Under the pieces are notes generated by a model. That model was given only the letters and a program-made list of their open reading frames with translations, made no database searches and was not told where the DNA came from. From NCBI GenBank assembly GCA_021820065.1, contig JAKAEE010000007.1:16373-80372 (forward strand): 64,000 nt of DNA. The letters run 5' to 3'. The DNA is from Bacteroidota bacterium (GTDB lineage: Bacteria; Bacteroidota; Ignavibacteria; Ignavibacteriales; Melioribacteraceae). Numbering within the stretch: position 1 is the first letter of the stretch; the number at the start of each line of letters is the position of its first letter. The position numbers were made by a program, and so were the translations under genes. Positions 1-8,055 of this stretch are shown in pieces.

Positions 1-1163
1 TTTGTAGTGCGGTATGTCCTGTAGATATCGAACAAATTTAGAACATCAATTTGATTGTTCTGATATGCCGTAATACCGGCGCGTAGTTCGTCTTCAACAT
101 CTTGCAAAAGAGTTTTGTCGAAAAGGCGAAGCTGTTCTTCGGCATAAGTAAGCGATTTATATGAGCTGATAATTTTTTGCGTTACGATTTTTCGTATCGC
201 TTCGTATTGAATATGGGAAATATCAAGCAAAGCCGAGGATTCCTGAACATCGCCGCGCACGCCGGATGAATAGAACATCGGTAAAGAGATCCCGAGCTTC
301 AATCCGATAAAATTATCAAAACCTTTACCTGGAATCGGTTGCCTGTTCTGAAACGATGCCCCGAAATTAAAATCCGGTAGCGAACCTTTTTCAGCAAGCG
401 ATAAAAGCGATTTGTCCCTGTCAATTCTGATGCTGCTCATTTGTATAAAATTGCTTTGCTCGATTAATGAGGCAAGGATTGAATCGAGTGGCGCTGTTAA
501 AAAATTGTAACTCAATGAATCGCTTAGTTCATAACTTCCGCCGTTTTCAACTCCCAGAAGAATCTTTAAGGCACCAATGTTTTGCTGAAACTGTTTATTC
601 ACATCGAATAATTCGTTTTTCAACCGCGTCACTTCTACTTTAGCGCGGATAACGTCAAGGTAGCTGCTCGTTCCGGCTTGATACCGGTCTTTCACCTGTA
701 CCAAAAAATCATTAAGCAAAACAATGTTTAACTCGATTGCTTGAATTGTTTCTCTTGAAAGAAGTCCTTGATAGTATGCCGATTTAACTTGAGCAGTAAC
801 TATTTTTTTAATCCGTTTCAGATTTATTTCGGCAACATGTTTTTCATATTCGGCGCTTTGGATCCTTTTGCTTCGCTTCCCAAAAAATTCCAGCGGCTGC
901 GAGAAGTTGAAGTCAAGTTCGCCGGCACCGCCGAAAGAAAAACTCTTTGGTATTTCATTCGACTCGATAGAAAATTCTGCATTGGGAATTCGTCCTGCTT
1001 GCAAAATTCTTCCATCAGCCGCCTCAATTTCTTTCTGAGCCGTTAATACCTGCGGATTATTTTTCAACGATGTCTCTATTGCCTCATTTATTGTCATTTT
1101 TTTTGTCTGCCCATACACCGCCAATGAACAAAACAGAAGTAATGTTATTACCCGTTTATACAT
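1..1163 (-). CDS. TolC-family outer membrane efflux protein (3' end cut off)
   Basis: This gene runs off the left edge of the window; about 387 N-terminal residues are visible from the ATG at 1163. It begins with a signal peptide (MYKRVITLLLFCSLAVYGQ) followed by the OEP-type opening 'MTINEAIETSLKNNPQVLTA'. Long amphipathic helical stretches with RYQAGTSSYLDVI and LDKTLL-like segments are typical of the alpha-barrel repeats of outer membrane factors. Family role: the trans-periplasmic duct of an RND-type or other tripartite exporter. The gene just upstream encodes a small His/Cys-rich exported protein, so a heavy-metal (CzcC/CusC-type) efflux role is a reasonable inference, but the pump genes lie outside the window. 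Confidence 0.88.
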   Translation of the reverse strand, partial: MYKRVITLLLFCSLAVYGQTKKMTINEAIETSLKNNPQVLTAQKEIEAADGRILQAGRIPNAEFSIESNEIPKSFSFGGAGELDFNFSQPLEFFGKRSKRIQSAEYEKHVAEINLKRIKKIVTAQVKSAYYQGLLSRETIQAIELNIVLLNDFLVQVKDRYQAGTSSYLDVIRAKVEVTRLKNELFDVNKQFQQNIGALKILLGVENGGSYELSDSLSYNFLTAPLDSILASLIEQSNFIQMSSIRIDRDKSLLSLAEKGSLPDFNFGASFQNRQPIPGKGFDNFIGLKLGISLPMFYSSGVRGDVQESSALLDISHIQYEAIRKIVTQKIISSYKSLTYAEEQLRLFDKTLLQDVEDELRAGITAYQNNQIDVLNLFDIYRTYRTT

Positions 1164-1271
1164 AGTCATCCTAAATTTTATTAATACTTTTCCGCTACAG
1201 CGGAGATATAATAATCCCTACATAGGATTATGGATTTAAATTGTTTCTATAGAAAAGAAATATTGGAAAGG

Positions 1272-1598
1272 TTAAATAAGAAGCGTTCTATTGACTAGAA
1301 AAGTACTTGTATTAAAGATTTTTTTTGTTGAAGTGAATTGTGCGTTTTGTAAACCGACTTCTATCGCCTTGCATTCATCACAGCAGTCGTTGTGTATGAG
1401 CTGAACTATCGGCGGGCTAATTTTATTCTGGGTATTCGGTTTTTCTATCCTGGCTCCTTTTACAATCTCGCAGTAATCGTGATGATTATGAGTACCTCCT
1501 TGCGTAACTTCGGATAAGAAATTCAATTCGCTGTGAGCAAAGGATAACCCAAAACTGATGAGAAATAAAAAGAATAATATTTTTTTAGATTTTTGCAT
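1272..1598 (-). CDS. Small exported His/Cys-rich protein, unknown function
   Basis: About 108 residues. I chose the ATG at 1598 because it opens a clean signal peptide (MQKSKKILFFLFLISFGLSF, then AHSE); an upstream in-frame start at 1667 would put 23 unlikely residues in front of it. The mature part carries a HNHHDYC cluster and a HNDCCDEC cluster, which look like metal ligands. It precedes the TolC-like gene by 108 nt on the same strand, so the two may be co-transcribed. I do not recognise a named family. A periplasmic metal-binding accessory of an efflux system is an inference from composition and neighbour only. Confidence 0.6.
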   Translation of the reverse strand: MQKSKKILFFLFLISFGLSFAHSELNFLSEVTQGGTHNHHDYCEIVKGARIEKPNTQNKISPPIVQLIHNDCCDECKAIEVGLQNAQFTSTKKIFNTSTFLVNRTLLI

Positions 1599-1601
1599 GA
1601 G

Positions 1602-1632
1602 CAAATATAACATCTTGTCTTGTTTATAACAA
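1602..1632 (-). promoter_or_regulatory. Bacteroidota-type promoter (TTG-N20-TATATTTG)
   Basis: On the minus strand TTG (1630-1632) is followed 20 nt later by TATATTTG (1602-1609), matching the Bacteroidota -33/-7 consensus. The -7 box ends only three bases before the ATG at 1598, so the transcript of the small exported protein would be nearly leaderless if both calls are right. Confidence 0.45.
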
Positions 1633-2325
1633 ATTACAATTAATCTACTCGGCACCTCATCGTCCATACAAAGCTCGTCTTCTTTGTTGTTCTACACCGC
1701 CATACCAACTTAGAGCATGGTTAGGTTTTATTATGAGGCAACGGGAACATATAATTCTAACATCAAGCATCCTGCATCTATTCCTTTACTGTACTCAAAA
1801 TTACATTAATTCTTTCACCTTGAATGGCAAAATTTGATAAGAAGAGAGTATCACTATATAGTGACATGAAAGCATCAATAAAAAATATTACAAAAGCCAG
1901 ACCCCATCCGAATTATCTTCCGTCCTCAACCCGTTCTGAATTCGTTTTGAAACCGTTACAACCGGCTTACAATTCCTATTAAATCATACTATAAAGGTAC
2001 TCCTAATCGCTCTAGTTGAAAGTAATCCGCTTTTTCAGATTAATGGCATATTCTTAATTGAAACACTGCTGTTGCTAATAGAATTATACTTGTTTCCAAA
2101 AGAGATTGAAAAAGATTTTTTACTCATTAAAAATCTCCCCGCATTAATTTCTAACCAGCTAACCCCATTAAAGAAGAATCAACAACAGTCAAGCTAGCCC
2201 CTATTTCTATAATCAAGGTAACGTTAAAAAGTCCGCCGGTCAAATGTAAAATTGTCTCTCTAATAGTTTGACAATCCTACCTAATACGGAACTACAACTA
2301 CATTTCTTGTCACTTGACATTTTCT
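1633..2325. other. Intergenic region of about 700 bp, mostly without genes
   Basis: No convincing gene. It contains a perfect 14-bp palindrome, TCACTATATAGTGA (1851-1864), and directly after it a 38-codon open frame (1866-1982, plus) without a Shine-Dalgarno. Many stops in all frames suggest decayed or non-coding DNA between the efflux locus and the propeller gene. Confidence 0.5.
1851..1864. repeat. Perfect 14-bp palindrome, possible operator
   Basis: TCACTATATAGTGA is fully self-complementary, the kind of site bound by dimeric repressors. It lies in a long gap, two bases before a 38-codon ORF. No regulator gene is next to it, so the assignment is tentative. Confidence 0.3.
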
Positions 2326-2333
2326 TAATTTTG
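2326..2333 (+). promoter_or_regulatory. -7 element of a Bacteroidota-type promoter for the propeller gene
   Basis: TAATTTTG matches TAnnTTTG exactly, with a TTG 16 nt upstream, and lies 18 nt before the ATG at 2352. This gives a very short 5' leader. Confidence 0.4.
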
Positions 2334-2351
2334 GGTGAATTAAAAACTACA

Positions 2352-3518
2352 ATGATGAAAAAATATTTTGCATTGGTGATTCTGATTTTTGCAGCTAGAG
2401 TTTTTGCTCAAACTGATTCTTCGGTAGTTGCCAAAGATTCCGTTCAAACGTTCAACGCGGATGTTGTTACTAAAATTCATCTTGCAGCGCCGATTGTTTC
2501 AACTCCGTTGTACTACGGAAACAAAATCTTTGCGGTCGATAACACCGGCACTGTTTCCTGTTACGATTCCGCTGCCACACTGGTTTGGAAAACAAATTTA
2601 TCGGTAACGATCACAACCAAACCGATGATTGCCGATGACGTTCTTGTCTTGGGTAGTGTTAACGGAGACATATTCGCAATCGATCCGAAAACCGGTAATC
2701 AGTTTCAATCGATAGGGCTTGATAGAAAAATCAGCACGGAAATAATCCCGTTTAGTTATCAAGGGAACATTGCATTGGCAATGCCGAAGTCGAGCGAATC
2801 AAAAACCACGATACTGTTTGGAACAGAAGACGGGAAGATTCATTGTTACGATCTTGAAACTTTGCAAGAATACTGGACCAACTCAGACGCGAAAGGCACC
2901 GTAAGCGGAATGCCGGTTTACGTGAATAACAAAATACTTTTTACAAGCAGCGACGGATTTCTCTATTGCCTAGATGCAAACAACGGTTTGCTGATTTGGC
3001 GTTGGAAAGAAAGCGCGGAATCAAGTTTTGCCGGTTCAAACATTTTAACAGACGGTAAAACGGTTTACGCAGTCTCAAACGACAATGTTGTTTTCGACAT
3101 TGATCTGCTTCTAGGCAAACTTGCCTGGAGATCAAAGAATATCAATGTGCTGCCGCCGCTAAATCTCTCACAAGATTTCAAAACATTATTCGTTATAACG
3201 AAAGATAAAAAGTTGATGATCGTCTCTGCTGTGCAAGGCAAGCTGGTTAAAGATGTTAAGATGGATGTCCAGTTCGACAGTACCGGTTCAATCGCAATTG
3301 AGAATGGTAAAAAGATTTTGTTCACGCGCAACGGAGAAATTTTTCAACTCAACGAAAAATTTAAGGAAGAACCAATAATTAGTCTTGGCGCTGCGCAGAT
3401 AAATTATTTCATAAAGATTGACGATGACAAATTTCTTTGTTCCAATCTCCAAGGTACGGTTGTAATTTTCAAATTGAGGCTTTCCGCCTCTGCAAGCCAG
3501 AGACGAGACGAGCCTTGA
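2352..3518 (+). CDS. Exported PQQ-like beta-propeller repeat protein
   Basis: About 388 residues. The ATGATG at 2352/2355 opens a signal peptide (MMKKYFALVILIFAARVFAQ); the open frame extends further upstream but that part is not protein-like. The body has repeated blades of the PQQ/outer-membrane BamB-like type: 'VLGSVNGDIFAIDPKTGN', 'LFGTEDGKIHCYDLETL', 'LFTSSDGFLYCLDANNGLLIWRW'. Such proteins act as periplasmic or surface scaffolds; the exact role cannot be read from sequence. Its last dozen residues (SASASQRRDEP) are encoded by an overlapping pair of small hairpins rather than by propeller sequence, and its TGA overlaps the TTG of the next gene. Confidence 0.75.
   Translation: MMKKYFALVILIFAARVFAQTDSSVVAKDSVQTFNADVVTKIHLAAPIVSTPLYYGNKIFAVDNTGTVSCYDSAATLVWKTNLSVTITTKPMIADDVLVLGSVNGDIFAIDPKTGNQFQSIGLDRKISTEIIPFSYQGNIALAMPKSSESKTTILFGTEDGKIHCYDLETLQEYWTNSDAKGTVSGMPVYVNNKILFTSSDGFLYCLDANNGLLIWRWKESAESSFAGSNILTDGKTVYAVSNDNVVFDIDLLLGKLAWRSKNINVLPPLNLSQDFKTLFVITKDKKLMIVSAVQGKLVKDVKMDVQFDSTGSIAIENGKKILFTRNGEIFQLNEKFKEEPIISLGAAQINYFIKIDDDKFLCSNLQGTVVIFKLRLSASASQRRDEP
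3476..3514. repeat. Two overlapping small hairpins at the 3' end of the propeller gene
   Basis: GAGGC-TTTCC-GCCTC (3476-3490) and CTCTG-CAAGC-CAGAG (3488-3502) overlap and are followed by agacgagacgagcc. The structure lies inside the coding end of the propeller gene and just before the HAD start, and looks like an inserted palindromic unit that was absorbed into the reading frame. Confidence 0.4.
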
Positions 3519-4162
3519 AAAACTTTGACGGATTCATTTTCGATATCGATGGAACGCTTGCATCAACCCACGATTTGATTTTCGCTTCATTCAACCACGT
3601 TGCAGACAAATATCTTCACCGCACATTCACGAACGAAGAAATAAGTTCGCTCTTCGGTCCAACTGAAGATGTGATTTTGAAAGAATGGATGAAAGAAGAC
3701 TACGAACATGCGCGGGAAGATTATTTCGATTTTTATTCAAGCCAGCACGTTGAAATGGCGGATGTTTTTCCGGGAATAGTTGAAGCGCTGAAACTTATCA
3801 AATCAAAAAAACTGCCGATTGGCATTTACACCGGCAAAGGAAAAGATTCATCCGTAATCACACTGCGTCAGATCGGTGTGCTGGATATGTTCGATATCGT
3901 TATCACTGGCGACGACGTGGAAGAGCATAAACCTTCGCCGGAAGGAATTAATAAGTTTGTCGGCAAATTCAGTTTGGATCCAGAAAGAGTTTTGATGATT
4001 GGTGATGCGATCTCTGATGTTCAAGCTGCAGCAAGTGCCGGTGTTAAATGCGCTTTAGTTTTGTGGGACATTTATTCGAAAGAAAAATACTCGAATGTTA
4101 CAGCAGATTATATTTTTAAAACGGTTGATGGGTTTTTGAAGTTTCTGAAAGAAAGCATCTAA
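3515..4162 (+). CDS. HAD-superfamily hydrolase, phosphoglycolate phosphatase/PpaX-like
   Basis: 215 residues from a TTG at 3515 (TTGA overlap with the preceding stop). I prefer this start because homologous sequence begins at 'KNFDGFIFDIDGTLAST'. All four HAD motifs are visible: DIDGTLA with the nucleophile Asp, the Thr of IYTGKG, the Lys of EEHKPSPEG, and MIGDAISDVQAA. The helical cap between motifs I and II is of the small Pgp type. Family role: dephosphorylation of phosphoglycolate, pyrophosphate or sugar phosphates; the substrate cannot be decided. Translationally coupled to the propeller gene, with no obvious functional link. Confidence 0.8.
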   Translation: MKNFDGFIFDIDGTLASTHDLIFASFNHVADKYLHRTFTNEEISSLFGPTEDVILKEWMKEDYEHAREDYFDFYSSQHVEMADVFPGIVEALKLIKSKKLPIGIYTGKGKDSSVITLRQIGVLDMFDIVITGDDVEEHKPSPEGINKFVGKFSLDPERVLMIGDAISDVQAAASAGVKCALVLWDIYSKEKYSNVTADYIFKTVDGFLKFLKESI

Positions 4163-4165
4163 ATT

Positions 4166-5380
4166 TTATTTTCTCGCCAGCCACACGTCAGGGTTTTGGT
4201 AATTCCTCTCGCTCCAAATTTCGAAATGAAGAATGTTGCCTTCAAGACTTTCGTTAACACTGCCAATTGCATTTCCGGCTTTGATGCGCTCACCTTCCTT
4301 CACGGAAATGTTGGCAACGTGACCATAAACGGTTCTGTATTCATCACGATGTGTGATAATTACAACGCTTCCGTAGCCCGGTATCCAATCGATTGCGGAG
4401 ACAATTCCTTCGGCAACGGCGCGAACGCTTTCTTTTCCGCGGACGGCAATGTCAATTCCGTAATTAAGCGTCACTGTATTCAGTTTTTCATTTTTGTTCT
4501 CGCCGAAATCGCGGACTACTCTTCCCTCTTTGATGGGCCAGCTTAGTCTCCCTTTGAGCTGCCCAAAATTCTCAAAACCGCTGTAGTCAAAATCCTGAAC
4601 ATTCTTTTTCATGTTCATTTTGTTTTCGTGAGATTTCGCTTTTCGTGCCCGTTCAGTTTCGATAAGTTTTGCAATCAGATTCTTAATAACAATTTCAGCG
4701 CGCCGTTTAGAAGAAATTTCTGCGGCAATTGATTTTTTGTCCTTCTTCAATACAGCAAGCAGCTCTTTCTTCTCTTTCTCTTTTTGTTTCAGAGATTCAT
4801 GTTCTGTCATTTTCTGATCGACAAGATTCTGCTTCGTTTCTTTTTCATCGACCAGCCGGAGTCTTAATTCGTTCAGTTGCTCACGGTTTGACTTCAACGC
4901 GCCTAATGTTTTGGCGTTTTCATCCGAGACGTACTGCAAATATTTGTAGCGTTGTACCGCTTGGTTAAAAGATTCCGCATTAAAAACAAACCGCCACATC
5001 GAAAGTCCGCGGTTCTTATAAACCCAAACAACGTAGCGCGCATAACTTTCTTTCAGATTTTTTATGCGGTTTTCGATACTGTCAATCCTCGCCTGGATTT
5101 GCCCGATAGCAATTTCCTTTTCGTTCTCTTCAGCTAAAAGGTTGTTGATCAGATTATTCAACAAAAGGTTTTGGCGGTTAAGGTTTTCCAGAGTTTGAAG
5201 AGATTCTCTCTCTGTTCTAGATTTGTTCTGTAGTTCTTTTTCGAGACGAGTGATTTCTTGTTTAATCTTATCGAGTTGGAGGTTTTGTTTGTGCAGGTTC
5301 TCGGCAGTTTGCGAAAAGAGAACAGTGAATCCGGCGAACAAACAAATCAGTATATATTTACCAATCAATGATTTTTGCAT
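4166..5380 (-). CDS. EnvC-like murein hydrolase activator with degenerate LytM domain
   Basis: 404 residues: signal peptide (MQKSLIGKYILICLFAGFTVLFSQ), a long coiled coil (about residues 25-265), then a LytM/M23 domain (about 290-404). The domain keeps the fold motifs (GIDIAV, GYGSVVIITH, VYGHVANISV, LHFEIW) but has lost catalytic residues: the usual H-x-G-x-D is NYGID, and the HxH pair is ILH. Family knowledge: EnvC/NlpD proteins with such losses do not cut peptidoglycan themselves but activate amidases during cell separation. It overlaps the DUF4292 gene by 23 nt and is the last gene of the TPR-DUF4292-EnvC operon. Confidence 0.82.
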   Translation of the reverse strand: MQKSLIGKYILICLFAGFTVLFSQTAENLHKQNLQLDKIKQEITRLEKELQNKSRTERESLQTLENLNRQNLLLNNLINNLLAEENEKEIAIGQIQARIDSIENRIKNLKESYARYVVWVYKNRGLSMWRFVFNAESFNQAVQRYKYLQYVSDENAKTLGALKSNREQLNELRLRLVDEKETKQNLVDQKMTEHESLKQKEKEKKELLAVLKKDKKSIAAEISSKRRAEIVIKNLIAKLIETERARKAKSHENKMNMKKNVQDFDYSGFENFGQLKGRLSWPIKEGRVVRDFGENKNEKLNTVTLNYGIDIAVRGKESVRAVAEGIVSAIDWIPGYGSVVIITHRDEYRTVYGHVANISVKEGERIKAGNAIGSVNESLEGNILHFEIWSERNYQNPDVWLARK

Positions 5381-6146
5381 CGTTTGGAATGTCCAGTTTC
5401 AGATTCCCGATTTCATTGTTCACATCAACAGAACGATATTGAATTTTTATTTTTTGATTGTTCGTTAACTCGTTCACATCAATTAAGAACGGAACAGGTG
5501 TGTCTTCATACTTTCTAAACTTCGAGTAGTCGGCGTTCACCAATTTTTTTCCTTTGAAACTATTCAGCTTGTAACCGGTTATTCCCAAATCATCTCTCCG
5601 AATTGAATAAATGCTCGCAGTCGAAGCTGAGGAATCATAATAAGTAAGATTGTACTGATCGCTGTCGGTTTCATATTTGTCCGGTTCTCTTCTGAGTTTA
5701 TCCGTCAAGTTTACAGAGCCGGTGAGCAAATCGAGAAGTTCTTCGAATGAGATATCTATCTTTAGAATGTCGTTCATTACGCCGGATTTCAGTTTGCCTC
5801 TGTACAATCTATTGTTGATAACATCATAAAATTGAAAATTCTGCTGAGTGATTAGAGCCGAAGCGAGATCGATACCAAACGGTCCGTAGAAAGCAACTTT
5901 CACGGTATCCGGTCGTTTTATTTGTACTTGAAAATTACTTTTGGCATCAATCTCCGAAGTCTTAATAGTGATTGTACCGTTGCCGACGAAGTTTTTTATT
6001 TTTCTTCTGTTAGCTTCCAGCCGTTTAATTAGCCTATCCGCAGAAACAATCTGTTCTTCTTGAACCGGTTTTGATGGAATACATCCGTCCATATACAGTA
6101 ATGAAAATATCGACATGATCGATATTAAAAGAAAACTTTTCCTCAC
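5358..6146 (-). CDS. DUF4292 family lipoprotein, LolB-like
   Basis: 262 residues. The N-terminus is hydrophobic and ends in a Cys (LLYMDGC, a weak lipobox), suggesting a lipid-anchored envelope protein. The body (VGNGTITIKTSEIDAKSNFQVQIK..., PDTVKVAFYGPFG) fits DUF4292, a Bacteroidota family with a LolA/LolB-type half-barrel fold. It is fused by 4-nt and 23-nt overlaps to a TPR lipoprotein gene upstream and the EnvC-like gene downstream, a gene order common in Bacteroidota. A role in moving or inserting lipoproteins in the outer membrane is inferred from the fold. Confidence 0.7.
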   Translation of the reverse strand: MRKSFLLISIMSIFSLLYMDGCIPSKPVQEEQIVSADRLIKRLEANRRKIKNFVGNGTITIKTSEIDAKSNFQVQIKRPDTVKVAFYGPFGIDLASALITQQNFQFYDVINNRLYRGKLKSGVMNDILKIDISFEELLDLLTGSVNLTDKLRREPDKYETDSDQYNLTYYDSSASTASIYSIRRDDLGITGYKLNSFKGKKLVNADYSKFRKYEDTPVPFLIDVNELTNNQKIKIQYRSVDVNNEIGNLKLDIPNDAKIIDW

Positions 6147-7951
6147 AATTCTCCCTTATCAATTTTTCGTTTTATTTCGGATTTGCTTTGATCCAGACTG
6201 AAAGCTTTATTCCATAATTGTTTAGCTTTTTCTTTTTGACCGAGTCTAAAATAAATATCTCCGAGGTGATCTAAAATTGTTGCATTTTTTTCTTCCATGT
6301 TTGACGCGGCTTCAACATTCTTTTTTGCGTTGTCAAGACTATCTAGTTTGAAGTAGATCCAACCTATAGTATCGAGATACGATGCATTCTTCGGTTCTTG
6401 CGCGACAGCTTTCTTCGACATCCCAAGCGCGTTCTGCAAATCTATTCCACGTTCGGAAAGCGAATATGCATAGTTGTTCAAGATAAGCGCGTTCGTTGAA
6501 TCCAGCTGCAATGCCTTTGTATAAAGCGAATCGGAAATTTTATATTCTTTTTTCGATTCATGTATCATCGCGGTGATGCTGAGGACTTGAATATTGTTCG
6601 GATCAATTGAAAGAGCTTTCTGCAAATATACCAGCGCTTCTTCATCGTTTTTCAATTGGTTCAGCGTGTATCCCATCGCAGAAAGTGCCGTTACATCATC
6701 CGGATTTATTTTCAAAGCACGCTGAAGCGCTTCCTTCGCTTTCAAGTGATCATTTTCTTGAGACAGAGCCAGACCGTAAATAAGATTAACCGCAAAGTCG
6801 TTCGGAAATTTCGAATACGCCTTTGACATGTAAGAAATTGCATCTTTGTATTTTCGATTATCGAACAACAGACCGCCTAAGCGCACCCACACTTGTGCAT
6901 TCCACTCGGCAAGTGTAGCAGCTTTCTTCAAATATTCGATCGCGATTGAATCTTGTTTTTCTCGTATTCCGATTTCACCAAGGTAAGCATTAACTTGCCA
7001 ATCGGCGGTGTCTTTGTCTATCGTCTGAAAAATTTCTTTCGCAATGTGAAGATTGTTCGAATCTTTTTCTGAAGCAGCAAAGAAGGAAGTTCCAATTCTA
7101 ATTTTCGCTTCCATGTTCACTTGCGGATTGGCGACGAGTTTCAAATATTCACCCGACGCATCTTTCCAATCCCCTTTTTCAATCATAACTCTCCCCTTCA
7201 GTTCCAGCAGATCAAAATCATCCGGGAAACTCGCGAGAGATTCATTCACCATCGATAAAGCTTTGTCGTATTCTTTTGTTTTTATATAGGCATCGATTAA
7301 AACTTTTTGAAGTTGAAGATTTGACGGGTTAAGCTTAACCAGCTCGGCAACCATCTTAACTGTTTCTTGAATGTTTCCCATCCTTTCATTCAAAGCAACT
7401 AAGCGAACGAGAACACTCCACTCAGGACCGATCAGATCAATAACTTTTTTGTAAAGTTTCAGCGCTTCGTTTGGTCTTTTGGCTTCATAGATTTGCGCCA
7501 GACTGAAATACGCGGTGTAAGCAGTTGAGTCTAACTTTATGATTTGATTATAAACCGCGGCAGATGAATCTTCCAAATGTGAAGAACTGTAGATAGATGC
7601 TAGCAACGTCATGTACTCAACGTTACCGGAATCATTCTTAACCGCCTGTTGGGCAAAATTAATTGCGGATGAGAGTTTATTCAAACGGAAGTAGTTCTTC
7701 GCCACAGTGTAATAAATTCCCGCCTTCTGATCATACTTCAAAGCGGTTAAATACTTTGCGATGGCGTCGTTGAATTGTCCTTTGGTTTCCAAAACACAAC
7801 CGTCAATAAAGTTTTGTTCTGCTATTTTCTCTTTGTCTGCGCGGCTCAGCTTTACCGGGGGCGCTTCGCTCGATTCAGCTTGTTTTACTACTTCTTGAGA
7901 ACATCCGGTCAGCAGGGATGCAACATATATTATGATTAAGAGCTTCTTCAT
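6143..7951 (-). CDS. TPR-repeat lipoprotein
   Basis: 602 residues with a lipoprotein signal (MKKLLIIIYVASLLTGC, good lipobox LTGC). From about residue 45 onward it is made of tetratricopeptide repeats; typical units are 'AKEALQRALKINPDDVTALSAMGYTL' (given in part) and 'NYAYSLSERGIDLQNAL'. TPR arrays are protein-binding scaffolds, so it probably organises envelope partners. It is the first gene of the operon with DUF4292 and the EnvC-like protein (ATGA overlap at 6143-6146). It is divergent from the ATP-grasp gene at 8056. Confidence 0.82.
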   Translation of the reverse strand: MKKLLIIIYVASLLTGCSQEVVKQAESSEAPPVKLSRADKEKIAEQNFIDGCVLETKGQFNDAIAKYLTALKYDQKAGIYYTVAKNYFRLNKLSSAINFAQQAVKNDSGNVEYMTLLASIYSSSHLEDSSAAVYNQIIKLDSTAYTAYFSLAQIYEAKRPNEALKLYKKVIDLIGPEWSVLVRLVALNERMGNIQETVKMVAELVKLNPSNLQLQKVLIDAYIKTKEYDKALSMVNESLASFPDDFDLLELKGRVMIEKGDWKDASGEYLKLVANPQVNMEAKIRIGTSFFAASEKDSNNLHIAKEIFQTIDKDTADWQVNAYLGEIGIREKQDSIAIEYLKKAATLAEWNAQVWVRLGGLLFDNRKYKDAISYMSKAYSKFPNDFAVNLIYGLALSQENDHLKAKEALQRALKINPDDVTALSAMGYTLNQLKNDEEALVYLQKALSIDPNNIQVLSITAMIHESKKEYKISDSLYTKALQLDSTNALILNNYAYSLSERGIDLQNALGMSKKAVAQEPKNASYLDTIGWIYFKLDSLDNAKKNVEAASNMEEKNATILDHLGDIYFRLGQKEKAKQLWNKAFSLDQSKSEIKRKIDKGEL

Positions 7952-8011
7952 ATATCCGTGTAATTTGATGCAAAAAATAGTTGTAAACCCTTATAATCAC
8001 AAGGAGAAAGA

Positions 8012-8042
8012 TTGTTCCGGCTTCATCATTTATCTATCTTTG
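8012..8042 (+). promoter_or_regulatory. Bacteroidota-type promoter (TTG-N20-TATCTTTG)
   Basis: TTG at 8012-8014 and TATCTTTG at 8035-8042, 14 nt before the ATG at 8056. Spacing and -7 box agree with the Bacteroidota consensus. Confidence 0.5.
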
Positions 8043-8055
8043 CAAAAAAAATTTG

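Noticed and set aside
4196..4546. 116-residue plus-strand ORF opposite the EnvC-like gene
   Set aside because: Antisense to a conserved LytM domain; no ribosome site.
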